Notes under the pieces: generated by a model
Seen by the model: the letters and a program-made list of their open reading frames with translations, nothing else
Databases searched by the model: none
Told to the model about the DNA's origin: nothing
Source: Candidatus Binataceae bacterium
GTDB lineage: Bacteria; Desulfobacterota; Binatia; Binatales; Binataceae
Assembly (NCBI GenBank): GCA_030038355.1
Contig: JASHPB010000131.1
Coordinates: 1 to 36,121, forward strand
Direction of reading: 5' to 3'
DNA length: 36,121 nt
Program-made: the position numbers and the translations under genes
Part shown: in pieces, positions 23,214 to 32,138 of the stretch
Layout of the letters: every line of letters starts with the position of its first letter
Position numbering within the stretch: position 1 is the stretch's first letter

Positions 23214-24380
23214 ATGAACAAACGGCTTGGGTTCGGCGTTTTTCTCGCGCCGCATCATCCGATCGGCGAGCATCCCACTCTCCAGCTGCAGCGCGACCTC
23301 GAGCTCGCCGAGATGCTCGACCAGTACCAGTACGATGAATTCTGGGTCGGCGAGCATCACTCGGCGGGATGGGAGACGATCGCGTCGCCTGAGATGTTCC
23401 TGGTGGCGGCCGCGGAGCGAACCGGGCGCATCCGGCTCGGCACCGGCGTCATCTCGGTGCCTTATCATCACCCGTTCAACATCGCGCAGCGGATGGTGAT
23501 GCTCGATCACTTGAGCCACGGCCGCGCGATTCTCGGCGTCGGACCTGGCGCGCTCCCTTCGGACGCGGTGACGCTGGGAATCGATCCGATGACGCAGCGC
23601 GACAAGATGGACGAAGGTCTCGGCGTTGTCCTGCGCCTCCTGAACAGCGAAGAGCCATTCAGCTACCAGGGATCGTGGTTCGAGCTGCATGATGCCGCGC
23701 TCCAGATTCGTCCACTCCAGGAGCGGATTCCGTGCGCAGTGGCCTCGACCATCTCGCCCTCCGGCATGAAGACCGCGGGCAAGTACGGGGTCGGCGTACT
23801 CTCAGTCGCGTCGTACTCCGAGGAAGGATTGCAGGCGCTGCCGACGCAGTGGCACTTCGGCGAAGTCGCGGCCAAGGAGAACAAGCAGACCATCGATCGC
23901 TCCAACTGGCGCATCGTGACGCAGTTCCATCTGTCCGATTCGAAGGAACAGGCGATGCGCGAAGTCGCCGCCGGCCTCAAGCGCTGGCAAAATGAGTACA
24001 TCACCGGGATTCTCGGCGTGCCGATGCGCAGTCCGTTCGCCGACGGCTACGAGGCGGCGAAGCGGATGAGCGAGTACGGCGGCGCGATTTTCGGCACGCC
24101 CGAGGACGCGCTGGCGGGCATCGCGCGGCTGCAAAAACTCGCGGGCGGCTTCGGCACGATCCTCTGCTTCGCCCACGATTGGGCGCCGCGGGACAAGATG
24201 CTAAAGAGCTACGAGCTACTTGCGCGCTACGTGATGCCGCACTGCCAGGGCCTCATCCAGCCGATCCAGAATTCGGCAGACCGCGTCCGCGCCAACAAAG
24301 ATGAGTTGATGCGGAAATCGAGCGGCGCGATCCTGAAGGCGATCCACGACTACAACGCGACGCATCCGCGCGACCGCTGA
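23214..24380 (+). CDS. Luciferase-like flavin-dependent monooxygenase (limonene monooxygenase-like)
   Basis: This 388-residue protein is a bacterial luciferase-like TIM-barrel oxidoreductase. It begins with G-F-G-V-F-L-A-P-H-H-P, then has F-W-V-G-E-H-H (flavin site region), R-I-R-L-G-T-G-V-I-S-V-P-Y-H-H-P and D-H-L-S-H-G-R, all typical of the family. Members use FMNH2 from a separate reductase and O2. Overall it recalls proteins annotated as limonene 1,2-monooxygenase, but many relatives act on other compounds. The ATG at 23214 follows GGGAG with normal spacing; the open frame extends further upstream only in overlap with the SnoaL gene. With the SnoaL gene before it and an epoxide hydrolase-like gene 6 kb away, a small monooxygenation pathway is conceivable. 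Confidence 0.9.
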   Translation: MNKRLGFGVFLAPHHPIGEHPTLQLQRDLELAEMLDQYQYDEFWVGEHHSAGWETIASPEMFLVAAAERTGRIRLGTGVISVPYHHPFNIAQRMVMLDHLSHGRAILGVGPGALPSDAVTLGIDPMTQRDKMDEGLGVVLRLLNSEEPFSYQGSWFELHDAALQIRPLQERIPCAVASTISPSGMKTAGKYGVGVLSVASYSEEGLQALPTQWHFGEVAAKENKQTIDRSNWRIVTQFHLSDSKEQAMREVAAGLKRWQNEYITGILGVPMRSPFADGYEAAKRMSEYGGAIFGTPEDALAGIARLQKLAGGFGTILCFAHDWAPRDKMLKSYELLARYVMPHCQGLIQPIQNSADRVRANKDELMRKSSGAILKAIHDYNATHPRDR

Positions 24381-24415
24381 TCGACGGCGCAACCACGCTC
24401 GACTAGAATCGAGCC

Positions 24416-25255
24416 ATGCGTCAGCAAATCGGTAGGGTGGCCGCGCTCGGGCGTTACCCGGTGAAGTCGATGCTTGGTGAGCAGCTCGACGAGGTCGAAT
24501 TCACCGAGCGCGGCGCGATCGGCGATCGTGCCTGGGCGCTTCGCGAACTCGCCACGGGTCGAATCGCGAGCGCCAAGAAATTCCCAGGATTGTTCGATTT
24601 TCGCGCGACCTTTGAATCGCCGCCGCACGAGGGACCCCTGCCGCCGGTAAAAATTCAGCTCCTCGGCCGGCGCACGATCCACGCCGAAGATGCCGACGCG
24701 TCCGAAGTGATATCAGAAGCGCTCGGCCGCCAGATGAAGCTTGAGCGCTCGGCGGGTGTAAGTCGCGAGCGCGCTGGAATCGATCCGCGCACCGTCTTCG
24801 CCGATGTCCCAGTCGAGAAGGTGATTCCCGGCCTTACCGCTGAAACCTTACCGGATCACTTCAGGCTCGAAGCGGCGAGCTTCTACGACAGTGCCGTGAT
24901 GCACGTGATCGCGACCGGAACTCTGCGTCATATGGCGAGCATGGCCCCGGGCTCCGCCTTCGACGCTCGGCGCTTCCGCCCCTCGATTCTCGTCGGCACG
25001 GGAGCGCGCGCTGACGCGTTCCTCGAAGACGAATGGCTCGGCGGCACGCTGTTCGTCGGCGACGGCCTCAAGATCGTCAAGATGCAGCCCGCGCTCCGCT
25101 GCGTGATGACGACGCAGCCGCAGGAAAACCTCGGGCGTGACTACCAGATTCTGCGCACTGCGGCCTACCATCATAAGGCGAATGTCGGAGTTTTCGCGTC
25201 GATCGAGCGCGGCGGGCTGGTCCGCCTCGGCGATCCGGTCTGGCTCGAAAAGTAG
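24416..25255 (+). CDS. MOSC-domain protein (YcbX/mARC-like)
   Basis: This 279-residue protein has an N-terminal MOSC beta-barrel domain (Y-P-V-K-S-M-L-G-E, then E-R-G-A-I-G-D-R-A-W-A-L) and a C-terminal MOSC domain with R-F-R-P-S-I-L-V and the conserved Cys in A-L-R-C-V-M-T-T. In the mARC/YcbX group this Cys coordinates molybdenum cofactor, which serves in reduction of N-hydroxylated compounds. No ferredoxin domain is attached, unlike YcbX. The ATG at 24416 gives the usual short lead-in. It lies 35 bp after the monooxygenase gene on the same strand and may share its transcript. A redox function is plausible; the substrate is unknown. Confidence 0.9.
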   Translation: MRQQIGRVAALGRYPVKSMLGEQLDEVEFTERGAIGDRAWALRELATGRIASAKKFPGLFDFRATFESPPHEGPLPPVKIQLLGRRTIHAEDADASEVISEALGRQMKLERSAGVSRERAGIDPRTVFADVPVEKVIPGLTAETLPDHFRLEAASFYDSAVMHVIATGTLRHMASMAPGSAFDARRFRPSILVGTGARADAFLEDEWLGGTLFVGDGLKIVKMQPALRCVMTTQPQENLGRDYQILRTAAYHHKANVGVFASIERGGLVRLGDPVWLEK

Positions 25256-25379
25256 CTCACCGGTCGGCGCCCATGCGCGCGTCCCCAGGCTCGATTGTGG
25301 AAACTGCGACGGCAGCCCTATTGAATGAAGGGCGTCCGCGGGCGGACGATCAATTCTCGGCAGGCGCCGTGACGTCCGG

Positions 25380-28300
25380 ATGCCCGAAGCGCGCGAAATT
25401 TTAACATCACCTTGGGCGGAGCGCCGGGTCGCGGCGGCTCGCGCGTGGCTCGGCGCGCTTCCGCACTTCAGCGAGGCCATCGTTGTAGCTGCCGTGCCGG
25501 AGGCGGGGGGTGACCTCGTTCGCGAGATAGCGGTCGAACGCGGCGCGCTCGGCGGATTGCATCGCCTCACGCTGAATCGGCTGGTGCGGCTGCTCGCAGC
25601 CGATCGAATGGCTGCCGAGGGCCTCGAAGTAGCCGCCGGTCTTGGAGCACAGGCGATAGCGACTCGGGCGGTGTTTCGCCTGGCCGGCGCTCGCGCGCTC
25701 CGTCACTTCGCGCCGATCACCGATCGACCGGGATTTTCTCGCGCGCTCGCGCGCACCCTTTTCGAACTTCGCGCTAACGGTATCGATGGGAATCAATTGC
25801 TTGAGCTTGGCGCCCGCGGCGAGGCGCTCGCCGCGCTGCTGGCACAGTTCGAGCGCGAGCTGGTCGAGGCGCGACTCGTCGATCGCGCCGGCATGATCCG
25901 TTTCGCCATCGCCGCTCTCAGCGCGAAGCCTTTGCCGCGCTTAGCCGGCATGTCTGCGCTGCTGCTCGATGTGCCGTTGGAAGGCCTGCTCGATGCCGAG
26001 CTCATCGCGGCACTCGCCGCGCACTCGCCGACTGTCATGGCGACAGTTGCCGCCGGTGACGCACGCTCGGCGGAGCTGTTCGCGCGCGCACTTGGCGTCA
26101 CTGCGACCGCAATCGTCGAAGGTGAACCGAGTGATTCTCTCTCGCAGCTCAGGCGTCATCTGTTCGCTGATAGCGCGCCCGTGGAGTGCCCGCTCGATGA
26201 AACGGTGGCGATGGTCTCGGCGGCGGGCGAGATGCACGAGTGCGTCGAGATCGCGCGGAGAATTCACCTCGAGGCGCGGCGCGGCGTCCGCTTTGATCAG
26301 ATCGCGGTGCTGCTACACGATCCCGAACGCTACCAGCCGTACTTGCAGGAGGCGTTTGCGCGCGCCGAAATTCCCGCTCACTTCGCGCGGGGCACGCGCC
26401 GCCCGGAGCCCGGCGGTCGCGCGCTGCTCGCACTGCTCACGTGCGCGGGCGAGGATCTCTCGGCGAGCCGCTTCGCCGAGTATCTCTCGCTGGCGCAGGT
26501 ACCCGAACGCACAACAGCTGAGGACGCATCGCGCCTGCCGGATTCCGAATATTCGCCCGCGCCTCTGGCCGACGATCTTGAGCATGCGCCCGCGATCGCC
26601 GATGAGGGCGACGACGCCGAGGGCGACGATTCGGCTGATGCAGTGCGCGCGCCGTGGCGATGGGAAAAGCTTATCGTGGATGCGGCCGTGATCGGCAGTG
26701 CCGCGCGATGGCATCGGCGCCTCAAGGGGCTCGAGCATGAACTGGCGCGCCAGCGCGACCTGCTTGCGCCGGAGGAAGAGGCCCGCGCCGCGGGAATCGA
26801 CCGCCGGCTGCGCGACCTGAAGCATCTCGGCGAAGTGGCGATGCCGATCATCGAGGCGTTGAATGACCTGCCGCGCGCCGCCACCTGGGGCGAGTGGCTC
26901 GAACGCCTGCGCGCGCTGACCACACGCGCCGTCCGCGACCGCGAGCGTGTGTTCGCCGCGCTCGACGAGCTTATTCCGCTCACGCCGGTTGGACCGGTCG
27001 GCCTCGATGAAGTTCGGATCGTCCTCGAGGAGCGGCTCGGGCGCCTGGAAAATCCCGCGCGCGAGCGCCGCTACGGCATGGTCTTCGTGGCGCCGCCGGC
27101 GCGGTCGCGCGGGATGTCATTCGATATCGTGATCGTGCCCGGCCTCGCCGAGCGCGTCTTCCCAAGAAAGCATACCGAGGATCCGCTGCTGCCGGATGCG
27201 GCGCGACAGCATCTCAGCCCGTTCCTGCGGCGCCAGGTCGATCGCGCGATGGAAGAGCGCTTCGCGCTCCGGCTTGCTGCCGGCGTAGCGCGCAAACGCT
27301 CGATGTTCTCGTATCCGCGCGTCGATCTCGATCAGGGCCGGCCACGCGTTCCCTCCTTCTATGCGCTCGAAGTGATGCGCGCGGCTGAGGGGCGCCTGCC
27401 GGGATTCGATGAGCTCGCGCGGCGCGCGGCGGGCGAGCAGGCGATCCGGCTCGGTTGGCCGGCGCCGAAAAATCCCGAAGCGGCGATCGACGACGCGGAA
27501 TTCGATCTCGCGATTCTCGATCGACTGGTCGGTCAGAATCCCGACGAGACTACCGGCGCCGCGCACTATCTGCTCGGTGCTAACGAATACCTCGCGCGGG
27601 CTCTCAGAGCGCGTGCGCGGCGATGGCTCAAGAGTTGGACGCGGGCCGACGGATTGGTTGATCCTGAACCGGGGGCGATTGCCGCACTCGCACGCCATCA
27701 GATCTCCGCCCGCTCGTACTCGCCGACTGCTCTGCAGCATTTTGCCGAATGTCCCTACCGCTTCTTCCTCTACGCGATCCATCGGCTGGAGCCGCGCGAC
27801 GAGATTGAAGCAATCGAAGTGATCGATCCGCTGACTCGTGGATCGATCTTCGCCGAGACCCAGTTTGAGATTCTGAGCGCGCTCAGAAGCCGCGGCATGC
27901 TGCCGCTGACAGCGCAGAATCTCACGGATGCGCAGCAGCAGCTGGACGAATTGCTGGAGGGTGTCGCCGCGCGTCATCGCGAAGAACTCGCGCCAGCGAT
28001 CGAACGCGTGTGGAACGATGGAATCGAGGAAATCCAGGCCGATCTGCGCGAATGGCTGCGGCGCGGTGCGTTTGAGCATGCGGGCTGGCGGCCGGAACGC
28101 TTCGAGCTGGCATTCGGTCTTCGCGATCGCGAGCAGGCTGATCCGGCGAGCACCCTTGAACCGGTGCGCGTCGCCGGAATCACGCTGCGCGGCTCGATCG
28201 ATTTAATCGAGCGTGGCGCCGATGGCCGTCTCCGCGCGACCGACCACAAAACCGGCCGCGTGCGCGCGGCGCGCGGCTTCATAATCGGCGGCGGACGAAT

Positions 28301-28625
28301 CCTTCAGCCGGTAGCATACGCGCTCGCGGCGAAGAGCGTCCTCGGCGAAGAGATCGCTAGCGGGCGCCTCTACTATTGCACCGCTGCCGGAGGATATGAG
28401 GAACGAATCGTCGAGATCGACGCCAACGCGCGTGCGTCGCTGCAAGCCGTAACGGCCACCATCGACGGTGCGTTAAAGGATGCCTTCCTGCCCGCCGCAC
28501 CCGACGGCGGTGATTGCGATTGGTGCGATTATCGGCGCATCTGTGGCCCATACGAGGAGCGTCGCACCGCGCTCAAAACGAAGAAACGCATCGAGCCGCT
28601 GCTGGCGTTGCGCGCACGACCATGA
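25380..28625 (+). CDS. addB: AddB-type nuclease subunit (PD-(D/E)XK, Fe-S)
   Basis: This 1081-residue protein is the second, non-helicase subunit of an AddAB-type double-strand-break repair enzyme. The N-terminal two-thirds is a degenerate helicase-like region without Walker A. The C-terminal nuclease domain shows D941 in G-S-I-D-L-I-E and D955-x-K957 in T-D-H-K-T-G. Four cysteines have the AddB iron-sulfur arrangement: C791 in A-E-C-P-Y-R-F-F before the nuclease, and C1046, C1049 and C1055 after it (C-x2-C-x5-C). In Bacillus AddB this cluster staples the nuclease domain. The length is in the usual range. The stop codon overlaps the addA start as ATGA. The start at 25380 has only a weak ribosome site. 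Confidence 0.9.
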   Translation: MPEAREILTSPWAERRVAAARAWLGALPHFSEAIVVAAVPEAGGDLVREIAVERGALGGLHRLTLNRLVRLLAADRMAAEGLEVAAGLGAQAIATRAVFRLAGARALRHFAPITDRPGFSRALARTLFELRANGIDGNQLLELGARGEALAALLAQFERELVEARLVDRAGMIRFAIAALSAKPLPRLAGMSALLLDVPLEGLLDAELIAALAAHSPTVMATVAAGDARSAELFARALGVTATAIVEGEPSDSLSQLRRHLFADSAPVECPLDETVAMVSAAGEMHECVEIARRIHLEARRGVRFDQIAVLLHDPERYQPYLQEAFARAEIPAHFARGTRRPEPGGRALLALLTCAGEDLSASRFAEYLSLAQVPERTTAEDASRLPDSEYSPAPLADDLEHAPAIADEGDDAEGDDSADAVRAPWRWEKLIVDAAVIGSAARWHRRLKGLEHELARQRDLLAPEEEARAAGIDRRLRDLKHLGEVAMPIIEALNDLPRAATWGEWLERLRALTTRAVRDRERVFAALDELIPLTPVGPVGLDEVRIVLEERLGRLENPARERRYGMVFVAPPARSRGMSFDIVIVPGLAERVFPRKHTEDPLLPDAARQHLSPFLRRQVDRAMEERFALRLAAGVARKRSMFSYPRVDLDQGRPRVPSFYALEVMRAAEGRLPGFDELARRAAGEQAIRLGWPAPKNPEAAIDDAEFDLAILDRLVGQNPDETTGAAHYLLGANEYLARALRARARRWLKSWTRADGLVDPEPGAIAALARHQISARSYSPTALQHFAECPYRFFLYAIHRLEPRDEIEAIEVIDPLTRGSIFAETQFEILSALRSRGMLPLTAQNLTDAQQQLDELLEGVAARHREELAPAIERVWNDGIEEIQADLREWLRRGAFEHAGWRPERFELAFGLRDREQADPASTLEPVRVAGITLRGSIDLIERGADGRLRATDHKTGRVRAARGFIIGGGRILQPVAYALAAKSVLGEEIASGRLYYCTAAGGYEERIVEIDANARASLQAVTATIDGALKDAFLPAAPDGGDCDWCDYRRICGPYEERRTALKTKKRIEPLLALRARP

Positions 28626-31600
28626 ATACCAAGCTGCCCGCTGACCAGCGCGTACGCGACCGCATCCGCCACGACCTCGATGCGACGCTCATAATCGAGG
28701 CCGCGGCGGGAACCGGTAAAACCACGGCGTTGGTCAATCGGATTATCTCGGTAATCGGCTCCGGGCGCGGAAAGCTCGCCGAGATGGTCGCCGTCACCTT
28801 CACGGAAAAGGCCGCCGGAGAGCTGAAGCTCAGGCTCCGCGAAGAAATCGAAAACGCGCGCCACGATCCCGCTCGCACCAGAAGCGAGCGCGAGCGCTTC
28901 ACGGCCGCGCTCGAACAACTCGAAGAGGCGCGCATCGGAACCATTCATTCGTTCTGCGCCGATCTGTTGCGTGAGCGCCCGGTCGAGGCGCGCGTCGATC
29001 CGATGTTCCAAGTGGCGCCCGAGGATGAATCCGAGCGGATCTTCGACGCGGCGTTTGAAAGATGGTTTCAGGCTGCGCTCGAAAATCCAGGCGCAGGGAT
29101 GCGGCGCCTGCTACGTCGCCGCGATCTGGTCGATCGCGATGGGCCGCGCGCGATCGCGCGCCGCGCCGCCTACGAACTGCTCAACTGGCGCGACTTCAAT
29201 TCATCGTGGACTCATCATCCGATCGAACGCGAGAACGCGATCGAAGCGCTGATCGGCGAAATCGTCAAGCTTGGCGAGCTCGCAGAGCTGGCCGAACCCG
29301 ACGACTGGCTCGGCAAGAGCCTGGCCACCTTGGCCAAACCGATTCGCGAGGCGACCCGCCTCGAGTCGGTGCGCGATCGCGATTACGACAAGCTCGAGGC
29401 GGTACTGCGCAATCTGAGTGGCGGCAGGCATTGGAACTGGCGCGGCTTCGGCGGCGATTTCGGCGATCTGAGCCGCAGCGAGATTTTCGCGCGTCGCGAT
29501 GCGATCCACGCGCGACTCGCTGAGTTCCGCGCGGCCACAGGAGCCAATCTCGCGCCTCTCCTTCGCGACGAGATGATGCCGATCATCGACTACTACGAAG
29601 AACTGAAGCGCCGCGCGGGCAAGCTCGACTTCCTCGACTTGCTGCTGATCGCACGCGACCTGGTGCGAGGCGACGCCAACCTCAGGCGCGATTTACAGCG
29701 CCGCTTCAGCCATATTTTCGTCGATGAGTTCCAGGATATCGATCCGCTGCAAGCTGAAATCCTGCTCCTGCTCGCGGCCGAGGATCCCGCCGAGTCGCTG
29801 ATGCTCCGCGCGCGGCCCGCGCCGGGCAAACTTTTTGTGGTCGGCGATCCGAAGCAATCAATTTATCGCTTCCGTCGCGCCGACATCGCACTCTACCAGG
29901 CTATCAAGCAGAACCTGCTGCGGATGGGCGCGGCGCTCGAATACCTGACAGTAAGCTTTCGCGCGACGCCGCCGTTACAACAAATGGTCAACGCCGCATT
30001 TGAGCCGCTGATGCAGAGCGATTCGAGCTCGCAGCCGGGCTATGCACCGCTCATGCCATTTCGTGCGGCAGTAGACCGGCAACCCTCTATCGTTGCGCTG
30101 CCGGTGCCGGGTCCCTATGGCGACTTCGGCCGCGTCACCGATTTTCGAATCGATCGATCGCTGCCCAAAGCGATTGCGGCGTTCGCGAAGTGGCTGGTGG
30201 TCGAGAGCGGATGGACCGTGACCGAGCGCGAGGCACCCGACAAGCGCGTGCCGATTCATCCGCGCCACATCTGCATCCTGTTTCGCCGCCTCAATTCATG
30301 GGGCCGCGACGTGACGCGCGACTATCTGCGCGAGCTGGAGGCGCGTCATCTGCCGCACATTCTGGTCAAGGGTGGCTCGTTCAACCAGCGCGAGGAAATC
30401 GAGGCGATTCGCAACCTGCTCGGAGCGATCGAGCGTCCCGACGACGAGCTGTTCGGGTTTGCCGCGATGCGCGGGCCGTTCATCGCACTTTCGGACTCGG
30501 CGTTGCTCGAGTATCGCGATCGATTCAAATCGTTGAATCCATTCCGGCCGCGCCCAGAGCCAACGCCACCGAGCGTTCGGGAAGTTGTCGATGCGCTCGA
30601 TCTACTGCGCGATTTGCATCGCGGCCGCAACCGCCGTCCGATCGCGGAGACGTTGGCGCTCGCCATGAAGCGGATGCGTGCGCATGCGGGAATCGCGATA
30701 TGGCCGACTGGCGAGCAGGCCCTGGCCAACATCTTGCGCATCATGGATCAGGCGCGCCGCTACGAGGCGCGGAGTGGTGCCACTTCGTTTCGCGGTTTCG
30801 TTGATATGCTCGAAGAGCGGGCCGAGCGCGACGAGGCGAGCGAAGTGCCGCTGGTCGAGGAAGGCACCGAGGGCATCCGCATCATGACAGTGCATCGCGC
30901 CAAGGGTCTCGAGTTCCCCGTCGTGATCCTTGCCGATCTGACCTGCAAGGAAACGCGTGCCGACGCGTCGCGCTACGTCGATCCCGGCCGCCGGCTTGCG
31001 GCCATGCAGCTCGCGGGATGCGCGCCGCTCGATCTCACCGAGCATGCGGAGGACGAGCATCGGCGAGATGAAGAGGAAGCGATTCGGCTGCTCTATGTCG
31101 CGACCACGCGCGCTCGCGATCTGATCGTCGTTCCCACGGTCGGCGACGAGCGATACGACGGATGGCTCGCGCGCCTCAATCAAGTTGTTTACCCGAACGA
31201 CACCGATCGGCGTTCGCCGCTCGAGATCGAACCTGCCGGATGTCCCGAGTTCGGCGACGACAGCGTACTCGAACGCCTGCCACGCTCGCCGAACAAGATG
31301 AAGGCTGTAGCGCCGGGGACGCATCGCCCCGAGCGCGGCGAGCATCGCGTGGTGTGGTGGGATCCCTCGAAGCTCGTCACCGAGATCGAAGAATCGATGG
31401 GGCTCCGGCAGGACAAGTTGCTGCGGGCCGACGAAAAGAAGGAGCGGTCGACGCTCGGAATCGAGGCCAACAGAAGATGGCAGGAACGGCGCAGAGCTGC
31501 TCTGGAAGCTGGTGGGATGCCACATCTCAAGATTGAAACTGCGACCGAACTGGCTGAGAAGAACGCGGTGATCGGGCTTCAGTTCGCTGACAATATCCGC

Positions 31601-32074
31601 ATCGAGGAAGTGGCGCGTGTGTCTAGGCGGCCGAGCGGCAAACGTTTCGGCACCCTCGTTCACGCGACGATGACCCGGATCACATTCGACGCTGATGCGG
31701 CTGCGATTGCGGCGGCCGCGGCGACTGAGGGTAGAGTCCTCGGCGCGCCGGCGGATGAAATCGAAGCGGCATGCGAAGCTGTAACACGCGCACTTAAGTC
31801 ACCGCTGATCGGTGAAGCTCGCGCCGCGCATCACGTCATGCGCGAGTTCCCGCTGCTCGTCCGCCTCGACGACGGGACCACGATCGAAGGAATCGCCGAC
31901 CTGCTTTATTCGCAGCGCGACGAAAATGACGCGGAATGGATCGTGGTCGATTTCAAGACCGACTACGACATCGCGTCACGTCTCGAAACCTATCGCGCGC
32001 AGCTCGGGCTCTATCTGAAGAGCGTGCGCGAGGCGACCGGCCGCCCGGCATCGGGCGTGCTTTTGCGCATTTGA
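28622..32074 (+). CDS. addA: AddA-type UvrD-like helicase-nuclease
   Basis: This 1150-residue protein is the helicase-nuclease subunit that unwinds and trims broken DNA for RecA loading. Superfamily 1 helicase motifs appear in order: Walker A A-A-A-G-T-G-K-T-T (27-35), T-F-T-E-K-A-A-G-E-L, D-E-F-Q-D (motif II), G-D-P-K-Q-S-I-Y-R-F-R (motif III), T-V-H-R-A-K-G-L-E-F-P-V-V (motif V) and Y-V-A-T-T-R-A-R-D (motif VI). The C-terminal PD-(D/E)XK nuclease has L-V-H-A, E-G-I-A-D-L-L and V-D-F-K-T-D (D1110, K1112), then Y-x-x-Q-L-G-L-Y. Its ATG overlaps the addB stop, so the subunits are made in coupled fashion. A longer in-frame start inside addB (28514) is unlikely. Confidence 0.94.
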   Translation: MNTKLPADQRVRDRIRHDLDATLIIEAAAGTGKTTALVNRIISVIGSGRGKLAEMVAVTFTEKAAGELKLRLREEIENARHDPARTRSERERFTAALEQLEEARIGTIHSFCADLLRERPVEARVDPMFQVAPEDESERIFDAAFERWFQAALENPGAGMRRLLRRRDLVDRDGPRAIARRAAYELLNWRDFNSSWTHHPIERENAIEALIGEIVKLGELAELAEPDDWLGKSLATLAKPIREATRLESVRDRDYDKLEAVLRNLSGGRHWNWRGFGGDFGDLSRSEIFARRDAIHARLAEFRAATGANLAPLLRDEMMPIIDYYEELKRRAGKLDFLDLLLIARDLVRGDANLRRDLQRRFSHIFVDEFQDIDPLQAEILLLLAAEDPAESLMLRARPAPGKLFVVGDPKQSIYRFRRADIALYQAIKQNLLRMGAALEYLTVSFRATPPLQQMVNAAFEPLMQSDSSSQPGYAPLMPFRAAVDRQPSIVALPVPGPYGDFGRVTDFRIDRSLPKAIAAFAKWLVVESGWTVTEREAPDKRVPIHPRHICILFRRLNSWGRDVTRDYLRELEARHLPHILVKGGSFNQREEIEAIRNLLGAIERPDDELFGFAAMRGPFIALSDSALLEYRDRFKSLNPFRPRPEPTPPSVREVVDALDLLRDLHRGRNRRPIAETLALAMKRMRAHAGIAIWPTGEQALANILRIMDQARRYEARSGATSFRGFVDMLEERAERDEASEVPLVEEGTEGIRIMTVHRAKGLEFPVVILADLTCKETRADASRYVDPGRRLAAMQLAGCAPLDLTEHAEDEHRRDEEEAIRLLYVATTRARDLIVVPTVGDERYDGWLARLNQVVYPNDTDRRSPLEIEPAGCPEFGDDSVLERLPRSPNKMKAVAPGTHRPERGEHRVVWWDPSKLVTEIEESMGLRQDKLLRADEKKERSTLGIEANRRWQERRRAALEAGGMPHLKIETATELAEKNAVIGLQFADNIRIEEVARVSRRPSGKRFGTLVHATMTRITFDADAAAIAAAAATEGRVLGAPADEIEAACEAVTRALKSPLIGEARAAHHVMREFPLLVRLDDGTTIEGIADLLYSQRDENDAEWIVVDFKTDYDIASRLETYRAQLGLYLKSVREATGRPASGVLLRI

Positions 32075-32138
32075 ACCACGATGCTCCGGCGCTAGGATAG
32101 CTCGGCGCGACAAGTTCCGGCGCGCGGAGAATAATTTG

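Noticed and set aside
25333-25348. GC-rich palindrome before addB as a terminator
   Set aside because: CGTCCGC/GCGGACG leaves only a two-base loop and has no T-run on either strand.
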